The notes below the pieces were generated by a model. It saw nothing but the letters and a program-made list of their open reading frames with translations, was not told the origin of the DNA and ran no database searches. A program made the translations under genes and the position numbers. A stretch of 64,000 bases of DNA from Brucella pituitosa (GTDB lineage Bacteria > Pseudomonadota > Alphaproteobacteria > Rhizobiales > Rhizobiaceae): NCBI RefSeq assembly GCF_003049685.1, contig NZ_PYSY02000001.1:558001-622000 (forward strand). The letters are read 5' to 3'. Below, piece by piece: positions 1-7,590 of this stretch. The first letter of the stretch is position 1. The number at the start of each line of letters is the position of its first letter.

Positions 1-11
1 GGCGGCCTGAA

Positions 12-833
12 ATGAGCGCGACTGTTAAAAAGAAGCGCCTTTCGCCAAAGGCGATTGAAGCGATGAAGGGTGAGCGCCCGATTGTCAGCCTCACGGCCTA
101 CACGACGCCAATTGCGCGCCTGCTCGATCCACATTGCGATTTGCTTCTGGTGGGCGACTCGCTTGGCATGGTGCTTTACGGAATGGATTCGACCCTTGGC
201 GTTACGCTCGACATGATGATTGCGCATGGGCAGGCGGTTATGCGTGGCGTCGAGCATGCTTGTGTAATTGTCGATATGCCATTTGGTTCTTATCAGGAAT
301 CGAAAGAACAAGCGTTCCACAACGCAGCGCGCATCATGCAGGAAACAGGCTGCGACGGCGTGAAGCTTGAGGGTGGCGAGGAAATGGCCGAGACGGTTGA
401 ATTCCTCGTCAAACGTGGCATTCCGGTCTTCGGCCATGTCGGGCTGATGCCACAACAGGTCAATACGGTCGGCGGCTTTCGCTCGCTGGGCCGCGATGAT
501 GAGGAAGCCAATCAAATTCGCCGCGATGCACAGGCAATTGCCGATGCAGGTGCTTTTGCGCTGGTAATAGAAGGCACTTTCGAGCCATTGGCTCGTGAGC
601 TCACTAAGACGCTGACAATTCCAACAATTGGTATTGGTGCGTCATCCGCCTGCGATGGCCAAATCCTTGTATCAGATGATATGCTGGGACTGTTTCAGGA
701 TTTTACACCGCGTTTCGTCAAGCGCTTTGCCGAGCTTGCTCCGCAGGTTTCTGAAGCCGCAAAATCCTATGCGGAAGAAGTGCGCGCGCGGTCTTTTCCG
801 GGGCCTGAACATGTGTTTGGCGTTAAGAAATAG
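12..833 (+). CDS. panB: 3-methyl-2-oxobutanoate hydroxymethyltransferase
   Basis: Cytosolic enzyme of pantothenate (vitamin B5/CoA) synthesis that transfers a hydroxymethyl group from methylene-tetrahydrofolate to 3-methyl-2-oxobutanoate, giving ketopantoate. The 273-residue product has the full TIM-barrel length of the family. VGDSLG (Asp49) and VDMPFGSY (Asp88) match the metal-binding aspartates, and VIEG (Glu187) the catalytic glutamate region. The bases before the ATG can be read in frame 1 as GGLK followed by TGA at 13-15, which would overlap this ATG as ATGA. That suggests an upstream co-transcribed gene, possibly panC, but only four codons are visible. The gene converges on tetR with 6 bp between them and no hairpin terminator. 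Confidence 0.97.
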   Translation: MSATVKKKRLSPKAIEAMKGERPIVSLTAYTTPIARLLDPHCDLLLVGDSLGMVLYGMDSTLGVTLDMMIAHGQAVMRGVEHACVIVDMPFGSYQESKEQAFHNAARIMQETGCDGVKLEGGEEMAETVEFLVKRGIPVFGHVGLMPQQVNTVGGFRSLGRDDEEANQIRRDAQAIADAGAFALVIEGTFEPLARELTKTLTIPTIGIGASSACDGQILVSDDMLGLFQDFTPRFVKRFAELAPQVSEAAKSYAEEVRARSFPGPEHVFGVKK

Positions 834-839
834 CTGAGC

Positions 840-1436
840 CTAAGATCTGACTGCTTTCAAAAACAGATCCTGCACGCCGCGAACCATTTCATCGCGTTCT
901 GCGATGTTTGAGCGGATGATGAAGTCGTCGACCGCGCCATGCAATGCATGGAAGAGAAGCGTTGCCAGCAAGCGTGTGTTATCGATTTTCCAGATTCCCG
1001 CAGCTTGACCATCTCTCAGAAGTTTTTCAAGTCGAAGGACGGCCGGGTTTTCCTGCTTCACATGCCGCATGGGTGGGTGAAAATCATAAAAAACCAGATC
1101 ATGCACGCGGTAATTATCGAGATAGCCTGCGACCCCGGTCGCGGCCCAGGCCGAAAGACGCCCGTTCCAGTCACCCATCGGTACTGCGTCCAATTCCCTG
1201 TCGAGGTCTTCGCAATAGGATGTAACAAACCGCTCACGCAGAGCGGTCAGAATATCATCCTTGCTGCGAAAATGCAGATAGAATGTGCCCTTGGCAACAT
1301 CGGCTTTGCGTACGATCTCATCGACGCTTGTTGCCGCAAAGCCTTTTTCCAGAAAGATCGTTTCAGCAGCCGCCATCAGCTCGCTACGGCGTATCTCGGC
1401 CGGTTTCGTGCGGGGCTTGGGCTTGGCTGCTGGCAA
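840..1436 (-). CDS. TetR/AcrR family transcriptional regulator
   Basis: The 198-residue protein has the family layout. An N-terminal helix-turn-helix at about residues 18-62 is visible in the stretches AAETIFLEKGFAATSVDEIV and AKGTFYLHFRSKDDIL, and a variable ligand-binding C-terminal domain follows. The start is a TTG at 1436, two bases after the stop of the upstream gene at 1439, so the pair is probably translationally coupled. A perfect TetR-type palindrome at 2127-2147 lies upstream of the two-gene unit and is a good candidate operator for autoregulation. The ligand cannot be told from the sequence. An ATG within the first 20 codons (Met21) is too deep in the HTH to be the start. Confidence 0.9.
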   Translation of the reverse strand: MPAAKPKPRTKPAEIRRSELMAAAETIFLEKGFAATSVDEIVRKADVAKGTFYLHFRSKDDILTALRERFVTSYCEDLDRELDAVPMGDWNGRLSAWAATGVAGYLDNYRVHDLVFYDFHPPMRHVKQENPAVLRLEKLLRDGQAAGIWKIDNTRLLATLLFHALHGAVDDFIIRSNIAERDEMVRGVQDLFLKAVRS

Positions 1437-1438
1437 AT

Positions 1439-1867
1439 CTATGTCTCCAGTTTTGCGCGGATCGCTACTCTGTCAAAGGCAAGCTGATTGGGACGCACAA
1501 CTCTGTCTTCGAGCCAGTGCAGTGCTGCATCCACATTAGAAAATGTTCCTGCTGGCACGCGAAACAGCTTTTCCGCATCCATACGACTTAATTCCTCATA
1601 CACGGATTCTGGTACGATGCTAATCATCGCCATAACCTGATTGCGGATACGTTCGGCATTTTGCTGAAACCATTGTTTGATTTCGCGTGGAGCGCCATCT
1701 GGATGAACGAGTGCTGCCTCGTCAACAAAGCGACGAATGGCAATGAACGGCTTTCCTTCATCCAGCCATGCGTTCCAGCTGTCGAAAAATGCACGCACGT
1801 CTTCAATCGTAGAGGGGCCTTTGGCAATGGTAACGATGTAAGGCCATTGTTCTGTATCGTGAAACAT
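1439..1867 (-). CDS. SpoIIAA/STAS-like protein of unknown function
   Basis: A 142-residue soluble protein without signal peptide or membrane segment. Its pattern (an N-terminal IVTIAKGPSTIEDVRAF strand-helix, a central helical AERIRNQVMAMISIVP segment and a C-terminal VPAGTFSNVDAALHWLE helix) resembles the SpoIIAA-like/STAS family found next to regulators in Rhizobiales. This is a fold-level impression and no catalytic residue is recognisable. It is the first gene of a two-gene minus-strand unit with the TetR regulator, separated by 2 bp, so the two are likely expressed together and under TetR control. The 5' region contains two palindromic repeats between the gene and the putative operator. 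Confidence 0.7.
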   Translation of the reverse strand: MFHDTEQWPYIVTIAKGPSTIEDVRAFFDSWNAWLDEGKPFIAIRRFVDEAALVHPDGAPREIKQWFQQNAERIRNQVMAMISIVPESVYEELSRMDAEKLFRVPAGTFSNVDAALHWLEDRVVRPNQLAFDRVAIRAKLET

Positions 1868-1898
1868 AGGATCTCGCTTCTGCCGCAGCAGTCTTGGA

Positions 1899-1942
1899 GC
1901 GCATCCCGAAAAGTGTGAAACGGTTTTCGGAGAAGATGCGCG
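1899..1942 (+). repeat. Extragenic palindromic element, copy 1
   Basis: About 44 bp with complementary outer arms (gcgcatc / gatgcgc) and inner arms (ccgaaaa / ttttcgg) around a loop that begins gtg and ends cgg. First of about ten copies in the window. It lies in the 5' region of the STAS-like/tetR unit. Confidence 0.85.
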
Positions 1943-1956
1943 TTAACATTGGACCG

Positions 1957-1998
1957 TGCGCATCCCGAAAAGTGTGAGATGATTTCGGGATAACACGC
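1957..1998 (+). repeat. Extragenic palindromic element, degenerate copy 2
   Basis: Tandem degenerate copy 15 bp after copy 1. It keeps the core cccgaaaagtgtga but the right arm has diverged, and the two together span exactly 100 bp (1899-1998). Confidence 0.75.
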
Positions 1999-2126
1999 TA
2001 AAAAACAAACAGTCAGATCGAACTGCGCTCTAAACCAGCCGCAGCGCTTATCTTTGGTTGATTTTTGAGGACGACAACCTGAAAGACCTGCACGCACACT
2101 TTAGCCGACCTTTCAGGTTGCCGCTT

Positions 2127-2147
2127 TGACTGACTGATAGTCAGTCA
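2127..2147. promoter_or_regulatory. Putative TetR-family operator
   Basis: Perfect inverted repeat: arm tgactgact (2127-2135), spacer gat, arm agtcagtca (2139-2147). Alternating TGACTGACT half-sites with a 3-bp centre are typical of TetR/AcrR operators. On the minus strand it follows an AT-rich promoter-like stretch and precedes the STAS-like/tetR unit, so autoregulation is the simplest reading. Binding is inferred. Confidence 0.65.
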
Positions 2148-2232
2148 GTTATAGCTGCCATGTAAATATGAATATTGCAATCATGTTTTTCATATGTGAG
2201 ATATGAGCTGGCTTTACATGATCCGAAGATTA

Positions 2233-2433
2233 AAGCGCCGGGCGTCCTATTGGACGCCCAAAGGTCGCTCTAACCCTTTAAAATCAGGGCATAATTCCTT
2301 AAACTGATCCAAGTTTAAGGAATTATGCTCTAGAGAATTTCCTGTTTTGATTGAATCATTGGAAATTCTCTATCCATTTGTTTTTAAGCGCATCTTTTTC
2401 CGAAAACCGCTTCGCACTTTTCGGGATGTGCTC
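2233..2433. repeat. Cluster of palindromes in the 627-bp gap 1868-2494
   Basis: Four hairpins lie side by side: gggcgtcc/ggacgccc (2240-2259); a perfect 16-bp stem with arms at 2289-2304 and 2313-2328 (arm gcataattccttaaac); a 10-bp stem gagaatttcc/ggaaattctc (2333-2342, 2361-2370); and a reverse-oriented copy of the repeat family (2388-2433). No coding region is credible here. The patch looks like a nest of non-coding mobile palindromes between the tetR unit and catB. Confidence 0.75.
2388..2433 (-). repeat. Extragenic palindromic element, copy 3 (reverse)
   Basis: Reverse-oriented copy of the family (reads agcacatcccgaaaagtgcg on the minus strand), with inner arms ccgaaaa/tttttcgg. Together with the 10-bp hairpin at 2333-2370 it spans 101 bp. 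Confidence 0.75.
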
Positions 2434-2494
2434 TAGACTTCACAGCTGTATCGCGTGGAGAAAGCCTGCTCGCAAATTGCGAGCAGGCCCCATG

Positions 2495-3130
2495 TCACCT
2501 GCAGTGAACAACGCTCTGCCAATAGTGATAAAGCGCTGCAATATCACCGCCGGTCAAAATAGGCATGGCGCCCTTCAACTGATCGTCGGACCAGTCCCAC
2601 CACTGCATTTCCAGAAGCATGCTGACGCTTGCTTCGTTGAAACGCGAACGGATTGTGCGGGCAGGGTTGCCACCGACAATCGCATAGGGTTCTACGTCGC
2701 GCGTGACCAACGCTCGCGTGCCAATGATTGCACCGTGGCCGATCTTCACACCGGGCATGATGATGGCTTCAGAGCCAATCCACACATCATTGCCGATGAT
2801 CGTATCGCCTGAGGGGGCGTAGCCGTTCTCAGTACCCGTAAATATTTCCACTTCTGGCATGAAGAAGAACGGGAAGGTGCTGATCCAGTCATGTCGATGC
2901 CCCTGATTGCCCGCCATGATAAAGGCGGCACCCGATCCGATTGAGCAGAAGCTGCCGACGATGAGTTTGTCGGCACCTTCATCGGGCAGCAGAAAGCGGG
3001 CGCAATCATCGAAGCTGTGGCCATGATAATAGCCAGAATAATAGCTGTAACGCCCAACGATGATGTTTGGATTTGCGACCTGCTTATCGAGGGTGGTTCC
3101 CTTAAACGGGCTTTCAAAGTAATTTTTCAT
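2495..3130 (-). CDS. catB: Type B chloramphenicol O-acetyltransferase
   Basis: Hexapeptide-repeat (left-handed beta-helix) acetyltransferase of the CatB/xenobiotic acetyltransferase family, which transfers acetyl from acetyl-CoA to chloramphenicol or related alcohols. The 211-residue product has the family's N-terminal MKNYFESPF, the [20 protein letters not shown] stretch, [19 protein letters not shown] (His of the active site), [13 protein letters not shown] and the C-terminal EMQWWDWS. I chose the Met at 3130 because it matches the conserved CatB N-terminus; an in-frame ATG at 3154 would add eight residues. No mobile element flanks it, so it looks like an intrinsic chromosomal acetyltransferase. 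Confidence 0.9.
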   Translation of the reverse strand: MKNYFESPFKGTTLDKQVANPNIIVGRYSYYSGYYHGHSFDDCARFLLPDEGADKLIVGSFCSIGSGAAFIMAGNQGHRHDWISTFPFFFMPEVEIFTGTENGYAPSGDTIIGNDVWIGSEAIIMPGVKIGHGAIIGTRALVTRDVEPYAIVGGNPARTIRSRFNEASVSMLLEMQWWDWSDDQLKGAMPILTGGDIAALYHYWQSVVHCR

Positions 3131-3447
3131 GAGAATGCTCACTGCATCAGGCATATCCGGTAAAAGTGACGAAGCAGCTTTGTTTGGGATAATGCGTAAT
3201 CGCCGATCAGATCGGCATTTGTTCGCTTGCGTATATGCAAACGAAAACCCCGCAAGAAACCGTGTGGTTGCTTACGTTCATGCTCCCAGTGATGAAACTT
3301 GTGATGAGATCACAGGAGCGCGATGCAGGGGGTACTCGAACACTTTATCATGGCTGTGAGCATAGTGCTGGTGCCGGATAAAGCAAGATACGAAAAATAA
3401 GGGCGGCACTTTGGCCACCCTTTTAAACATCGCCTGAGCGCAAAGTC
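3131..3447. other. 317-bp gap between catB and fpr
   Basis: No gene recognised. It should hold the catB promoter (minus strand) and, at its left end for fpr, the intrinsic terminator at 3391-3422. Confidence 0.5.
3391..3422 (-). terminator. Intrinsic terminator of fpr
   Basis: On the minus strand a 9-bp stem (3399-3407 with 3414-3422, one mismatch) with a 6-nt loop is followed by a U-rich tail (read from cgaaaaata at 3391-3399). It lies 26 bp after the fpr stop. Confidence 0.75.
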
Positions 3448-4224
3448 TTACTTTTCGACGAAAGCCTTTTCGATGACGAAGTGACCGGCTTCGCTTTGGC
3501 TACCTTCTTCGAGGCCAAGGCCTTCGAGAATCTGGCGCATGTCGGCAAGCATTTCCGGGCTTCCGCAGAGCATCATGCGGTCGTCCTGTTCGGAGAACTT
3601 TGGCAGGCCCAAATCCTCGAAAATCTTGCCCGAGCTGATCAGATCCGTAAGACGACCCTGATTGCGGAACTCTTCACGGGTCACAGTCGGATAATAAATG
3701 AGCTTCTCGCGCACCATCTCGCCGAGGAATTCATCTTCCGGCAGTTCTTTGGTGATGAGGTCTGCATAGGCAAGCTCGTTCACTTCACGCACGCCATGAA
3801 CCAGGATGATTTTCTTGTAGCGCTCATAGGCTTCAAGATCGCGGATGATTGAGAGGAACGGTGCTAGGCCGGTGCCCGTCGAAAGCAGCCACAGATTGTC
3901 ACCCGGAATGAGATTATCATAAAGCAATGTGCCGACCGGCTTCTTACCGACGAGAATCTTGTCGCCCTCTTTCAGATGCTGCAAGCGCGACGTCAGTGGG
4001 CCGTCCTGCACCTTGATCGAGAAAAATTCGAGCTGTTCGTCGTAGACGCTGGAAGCAATCGAATAAGCGCGCAACAGCGGTTTGCCGTTCACTTCAAGGC
4101 CGATCATGATGAACTGGCCGCTCTGGAAGCGAAAGCCCTGGTCACGCGTGGTGCGGAAGGAAAACAGCCTGTCGGTCCAGTGGTGAACGTCAAGAACGGT
4201 TTCCTGATTAAAATTGCTGCTCAT
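3448..4224 (-). CDS. fpr: Ferredoxin/flavodoxin-NADP+ reductase
   Basis: FAD-dependent cytosolic reductase that exchanges electrons between NADPH and ferredoxin or flavodoxin. The 258-residue product has the FAD-binding RAYSIAS motif (residues 52-58), the NADP-binding STGTGLAPF loop near residue 110 and a C-terminal VEK tail of the bacterial subclass. ETVLDVHHWTDRLFSFRTTRDQGFRF is close to the rhizobial/Brucella Fpr N-terminus. I placed the start at the ATG 4224; an upstream in-frame GTG at 4254 would add ten residues. It appears monocistronic, with its own terminator. Confidence 0.93.
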   Translation of the reverse strand: MSSNFNQETVLDVHHWTDRLFSFRTTRDQGFRFQSGQFIMIGLEVNGKPLLRAYSIASSVYDEQLEFFSIKVQDGPLTSRLQHLKEGDKILVGKKPVGTLLYDNLIPGDNLWLLSTGTGLAPFLSIIRDLEAYERYKKIILVHGVREVNELAYADLITKELPEDEFLGEMVREKLIYYPTVTREEFRNQGRLTDLISSGKIFEDLGLPKFSEQDDRMMLCGSPEMLADMRQILEGLGLEEGSQSEAGHFVIEKAFVEK

Positions 4225-4266
4225 TGTCGGAACTGTCTCTGTTTCGCTTTTCACGGTGCCCGCTTC

Positions 4267-4425
4267 TCAAGAAGCGAGCGTTCTTATCGCAATCATAGGG
4301 GATCGCGTCTGGCTGCCTTCAGGGTGGCTTCCGCGAGGTCGTGATTTGCCGGTATGCTGCACCATAGCCGGACGAAGATTACGGAAGTTGGAATAATGCT
4401 TCTGCGTCCCGACATCAAGAGTCAT
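4267..4425 (-). CDS. Candidate 52-residue small ORF upstream of fpr
   Basis: An ATG at 4425 preceded by GGAG opens a 52-codon frame ending in TGA at 4267. The product begins MTLDVGTQKHYSNFRNLRP and is basic, without membrane segment or known motif. It could be a small protein, an fpr leader ORF or chance. I recognise no family. The good ribosome-binding site and position directly ahead of fpr on the same strand are the only support. Confidence 0.25.
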   Translation of the reverse strand: MTLDVGTQKHYSNFRNLRPAMVQHTGKSRPRGSHPEGSQTRSPMIAIRTLAS

Positions 4426-4493
4426 CGGTTTGTATTCTCCGCGCAATTAAATCGAATTCAAACGCAGCCTCAAGGAATTGCTTTCTAATCGCT

Positions 4494-4529
4494 GTGGCTT
4501 CCGGAGTATGTTGTACCTCCGGAAGCCAC
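4494..4529. terminator. Hairpin after the MFS gene
   Basis: Perfect 13-bp stem (4494-4506 with 4517-4529) with a 10-nt loop, 11 bp after the MFS stop on the minus strand. The T-run is on the plus-strand side, so on the minus strand it may act as a weak terminator or 3'-end protector. Confidence 0.55.
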
Positions 4530-4539
4530 TTTTTGTGTG

Positions 4540-5973
4540 TCAGCGCGAGCTGCGAACAAGCGCTATGGCAGAAAGCAGTGCGATGCCTGAAAGGGCGGAA
4601 AATCCGATGAACAACCAGAGCGCTGCATTGGCAGTGCCTGCTACGCCACCGGGATTGCTTAACCCTGCCAGATTGGCAACCATGCCAGCGAGCGCTGCCC
4701 CCATGGCCGTCGTGAACAGCTGCACCGTGGTTAGTGACGCAGAAGCCAGATTCTGGTCCGCAGCTTCAGCACGTTTGAAGACGCGGGTGAGCAGATGCGG
4801 CCATGTCATGCCGACACCAAAGCCTATAATTGCCATGGCAAGACAGATCGGTAGAAGATCATACCAATGTCCTTCGCTGCCCGGAGGGACGAGAATCGCA
4901 AGTGTCACCATGCCGGCTATTCCCATAACAGGGGCTGCAAGGATGACACGGTTCACACGGGCACCGGATACACCCGATGAGCCGATGGAACCAAGCGTCC
5001 AGCTGCCGCCCATGAGTGCTGCAAGATAGCCTGCCACCAATGGTGACTGGTTATGCAATACCTGGAAAAACAGTGGCACAAAGACTTCCGAACTTGTGAC
5101 TGATGCACCGAGAAAGCCCATCGTCATATAGAGCGCACCAAGTCGCTTGATGCTGAAAGTGCCTTTCGGCAGAATGCGTTTCGTGGCCTTCCGTTCAACA
5201 ATGACAAGCAACAGCAGCACAGCAAAAGCAATTACAACGCCAGCGACATTCCAGAACGTGCTTGCTGAAATACTCGCCGCCGAGACGATCAGCACGGCTG
5301 CCGTCAGCAGAATAAGCTGTGGCCAGGCAAGCTTGTCTTTGGCTTCATCATCGCCCGCGCGTTTTGGCAGGATGAGCGTCGCCATGATGGCAAAAATACC
5401 GATCACCGGCACAAGCGACCAGAAAGCTGCGCGCCACACGCCAAGTTCAGCAAAAATGCCGCCAATAGCCGGGCCAACAAGCGTTGCCACGCCCCACATG
5501 CCGGAAACGAGCGCAATGGCGCGAGGCCAGAGCGATTCATCAAAGACGATACGGATCATGGCATAGGACAGCGCCAGCATCATGCCACCGCCAAGTCCCT
5601 GCACAACACGGCCCGCGAGCATGGCTGGCATGGAAGGTGCCAAGCCACAGGCCAGTGTTCCGGCTGCAAAGATGATGGCGGCTACAAGATAGGCGTTACG
5701 CGGCCCGGCCTGCGAAAGAAGTTTTGGCACAAGGGCCGAGCCAAGAATCGAGGCTGTTACAAACAGCGCCGTGTTCCAGGCGTAATAGTCCATGCCGCCA
5801 ATATCGGCGACAACGGTTGGTAATATGGTTGTAGCAATGAAAACATTGATAGCGTGGAGCGCAACGCCGCCCACAAGTGTTAGCGAACGGATCGCATTCC
5901 TGCCCGCGAACAATTCTCCCCAGCCTGCAGTAGCCCCTGCTGTGGCAGTGGCGGCTGGATTTTCGGTCTGCAT
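4540..5973 (-). CDS. MFS multidrug exporter, DHA2-like
   Basis: Integral inner-membrane transporter of 477 residues with about 14 hydrophobic segments, as in the drug:H+ antiporter-2 group. The stretch RVVQGLGGGMMLALSYAMI resembles the conserved motif C/B region, and GMWGVATLVGPAIGG is the antiporter motif. The start at ATG 5973 is favoured by an AGGGAAAG ribosome-binding site directly upstream; an earlier frame opening at 6030 lacks one. It is a single gene, divergent from the polyamine operon, and its substrate is not predictable. Confidence 0.88.
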   Translation of the reverse strand: MQTENPAATATAGATAGWGELFAGRNAIRSLTLVGGVALHAINVFIATTILPTVVADIGGMDYYAWNTALFVTASILGSALVPKLLSQAGPRNAYLVAAIIFAAGTLACGLAPSMPAMLAGRVVQGLGGGMMLALSYAMIRIVFDESLWPRAIALVSGMWGVATLVGPAIGGIFAELGVWRAAFWSLVPVIGIFAIMATLILPKRAGDDEAKDKLAWPQLILLTAAVLIVSAASISASTFWNVAGVVIAFAVLLLLVIVERKATKRILPKGTFSIKRLGALYMTMGFLGASVTSSEVFVPLFFQVLHNQSPLVAGYLAALMGGSWTLGSIGSSGVSGARVNRVILAAPVMGIAGMVTLAILVPPGSEGHWYDLLPICLAMAIIGFGVGMTWPHLLTRVFKRAEAADQNLASASLTTVQLFTTAMGAALAGMVANLAGLSNPGGVAGTANAALWLFIGFSALSGIALLSAIALVRSSR

Positions 5974-6375
5974 TTCTTTCCCTGGTCCTATCCCGCATTT
6001 CAGAGGCGGGTTGATGCCCGCTGTCCGCACGCGTTGGCTGGCCTTATAAAATGCTTTTTTGATCTTCGGAATGGGGAATGAAGTAAAACGGCTTCAATAA
6101 AAATTCAAAGGGGTTCAAATTTGGCAGAAAAACTCTATATGAAGCTAAGAATTACAGAATCCGCTGCCGCGTCGGAGAATTTTTTCTCTAAACGTCTGTG
6201 GCGGATTTGTGTTTCTGTCACAAGCTTCCTATAAGCCTGTACCAATAGCGGCTTTAAAGCGTGTCCCGAAAAGTGCAAAGCGGTTTTCGGATAAGATGCG
6301 CGCCAGACTCAAACAACGTGCTCGCCAGCCTAGCTGGACAGGCCATATTTCCCCAATTGACGACCCGGAACGCTC
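5974..6375. promoter_or_regulatory. 402-bp divergent intergenic region
   Basis: Promoter region for the MFS gene (minus) and the carboxynorspermidine decarboxylase gene (plus). It holds one palindromic repeat copy at 6259-6302 and no recognisable gene or riboswitch. Confidence 0.5.
6259..6302 (+). repeat. Extragenic palindromic element, copy 4
   Basis: Full element with arms gcgtgtcc/gatgcgcg (imperfect outer stem), inner ccgaaaa/ttttcgg and loop gtgcaaagcgg. It is 74 bp upstream of the decarboxylase start. Confidence 0.8.
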
Positions 6376-7473
6376 ATGATCCAGACGCCCTACTATCTGA
6401 TCGACAAGACCAAGCTGAAGCGCAACATGGAAAAGGTTGCCTATGTGCGCGAGAAATCCGGCGCAAAGGCGCTATTGGCGCTGAAATGCTTTGCCACATG
6501 GTCGGTGTTTGATCTGATGAGCGAATATATGGATGGCACCACGTCGTCCTCGCTTAATGAAGTGCGTCTCGGTCATGAAAGATTTGGCGGTGAAACCCAT
6601 GCCTATAGCGTGGCTTATGCCGATAACGAGATCGATGAAGTCATTTCGCATGCCGACAAGATCATCTTCAATTCGATTGGCCAGCTGGAGCGCTTTGCCG
6701 ACAAGGCAGCGCATATCAAGCGTGGCCTGCGTCTGAACCCGGGCATTTCGTCTTCGACCTTTGATCTGGCTGACCCGGCGCGTCCGTTCAGCCGTCTTGG
6801 CGAATGGGATGTTGCGAAGGTTGAAAAGGTCATGGACCGCGTGACCGGCTTCATGATCCATAACAATTGCGAGAATTCCGATTTCGGTCTTTTCGACAAG
6901 ATGCTGACCGATATTGAAGAAAAGTTTGGCTCACTTCTGCATCGCGTTGAATGGGTCAGCCTTGGCGGCGGTATTCATTTCACTGGAGACGATTATCCGG
7001 TCGATGATTTCTGCACACGCCTGAAGGCGTTTTCGGAAAAGTTCGGCGTGCAGGTCTATCTGGAGCCGGGTGAGGCTTCGATCACCAAAACCACGACGCT
7101 GGAAGTGACGGTTCTTGACACGCTTTATAACGGCAAGAACCTCGCCATCGTCGATAGCTCGATCGAAGCACATATGCTCGATCTGCTCATCTATCGCGAA
7201 AAGGCGAAGATGGCACCCAACAATGGCGATCATAGCTACATGATCTGCGGCAAGTCCTGCCTTGCTGGCGATATTTTCGGTGAGTTCAATTTCGACAAGG
7301 AGCTCTCCATTGGCGACCGCCTCTCATTTGAAGATGCGGCCGGTTATACGATGGTCAAAAAGAACTGGTTTAATGGCGTGAAAATGCCAGCCATTGCCGT
7401 GCGTGAACTCGACGGCACGGTCAAAATTGTCCGCGAATTTGATTACGCGGATTTCGAGGGTTCGCTCTCCTGA
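6376..7473 (+). CDS. nspC: Carboxynorspermidine/carboxyspermidine decarboxylase
   Basis: PLP-dependent, alanine-racemase-fold decarboxylase that releases CO2 from carboxy(nor)spermidine, the last step of the alternative spermidine/norspermidine pathway. The 365-residue product has the PLP lysine in AKALLALKCFATW (Lys37), the HNNCEN and LGGGIHFTGDDYP phosphate-binding loops, EPGEA and YMICGKSCLAGD, where the active-site Cys comes from the partner subunit. The next gene encodes the matching dehydrogenase 117 bp downstream, as in many alphaproteobacteria. In this group the product is usually spermidine (carboxyspermidine route); that is inference. Confidence 0.95.
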   Translation: MIQTPYYLIDKTKLKRNMEKVAYVREKSGAKALLALKCFATWSVFDLMSEYMDGTTSSSLNEVRLGHERFGGETHAYSVAYADNEIDEVISHADKIIFNSIGQLERFADKAAHIKRGLRLNPGISSSTFDLADPARPFSRLGEWDVAKVEKVMDRVTGFMIHNNCENSDFGLFDKMLTDIEEKFGSLLHRVEWVSLGGGIHFTGDDYPVDDFCTRLKAFSEKFGVQVYLEPGEASITKTTTLEVTVLDTLYNGKNLAIVDSSIEAHMLDLLIYREKAKMAPNNGDHSYMICGKSCLAGDIFGEFNFDKELSIGDRLSFEDAAGYTMVKKNWFNGVKMPAIAVRELDGTVKIVREFDYADFEGSLS

Positions 7474-7590
7474 ACCCTGCGTCGCGGTATTACTCAGCGG
7501 CGTAAAACTTAAACAGGTTCCGCGGCTGAGAGCGCCGGGGACGCGAAACAGATGGCGGGAAACCGCTGGAAGAGGAAGCATCGACAGAAA

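Noticed and set aside
3131..3154. Eight-residue N-terminal extension of CatB
   Set aside because: The Met at 3130 matches the conserved family N-terminus; the upstream start has no better ribosome-binding site.
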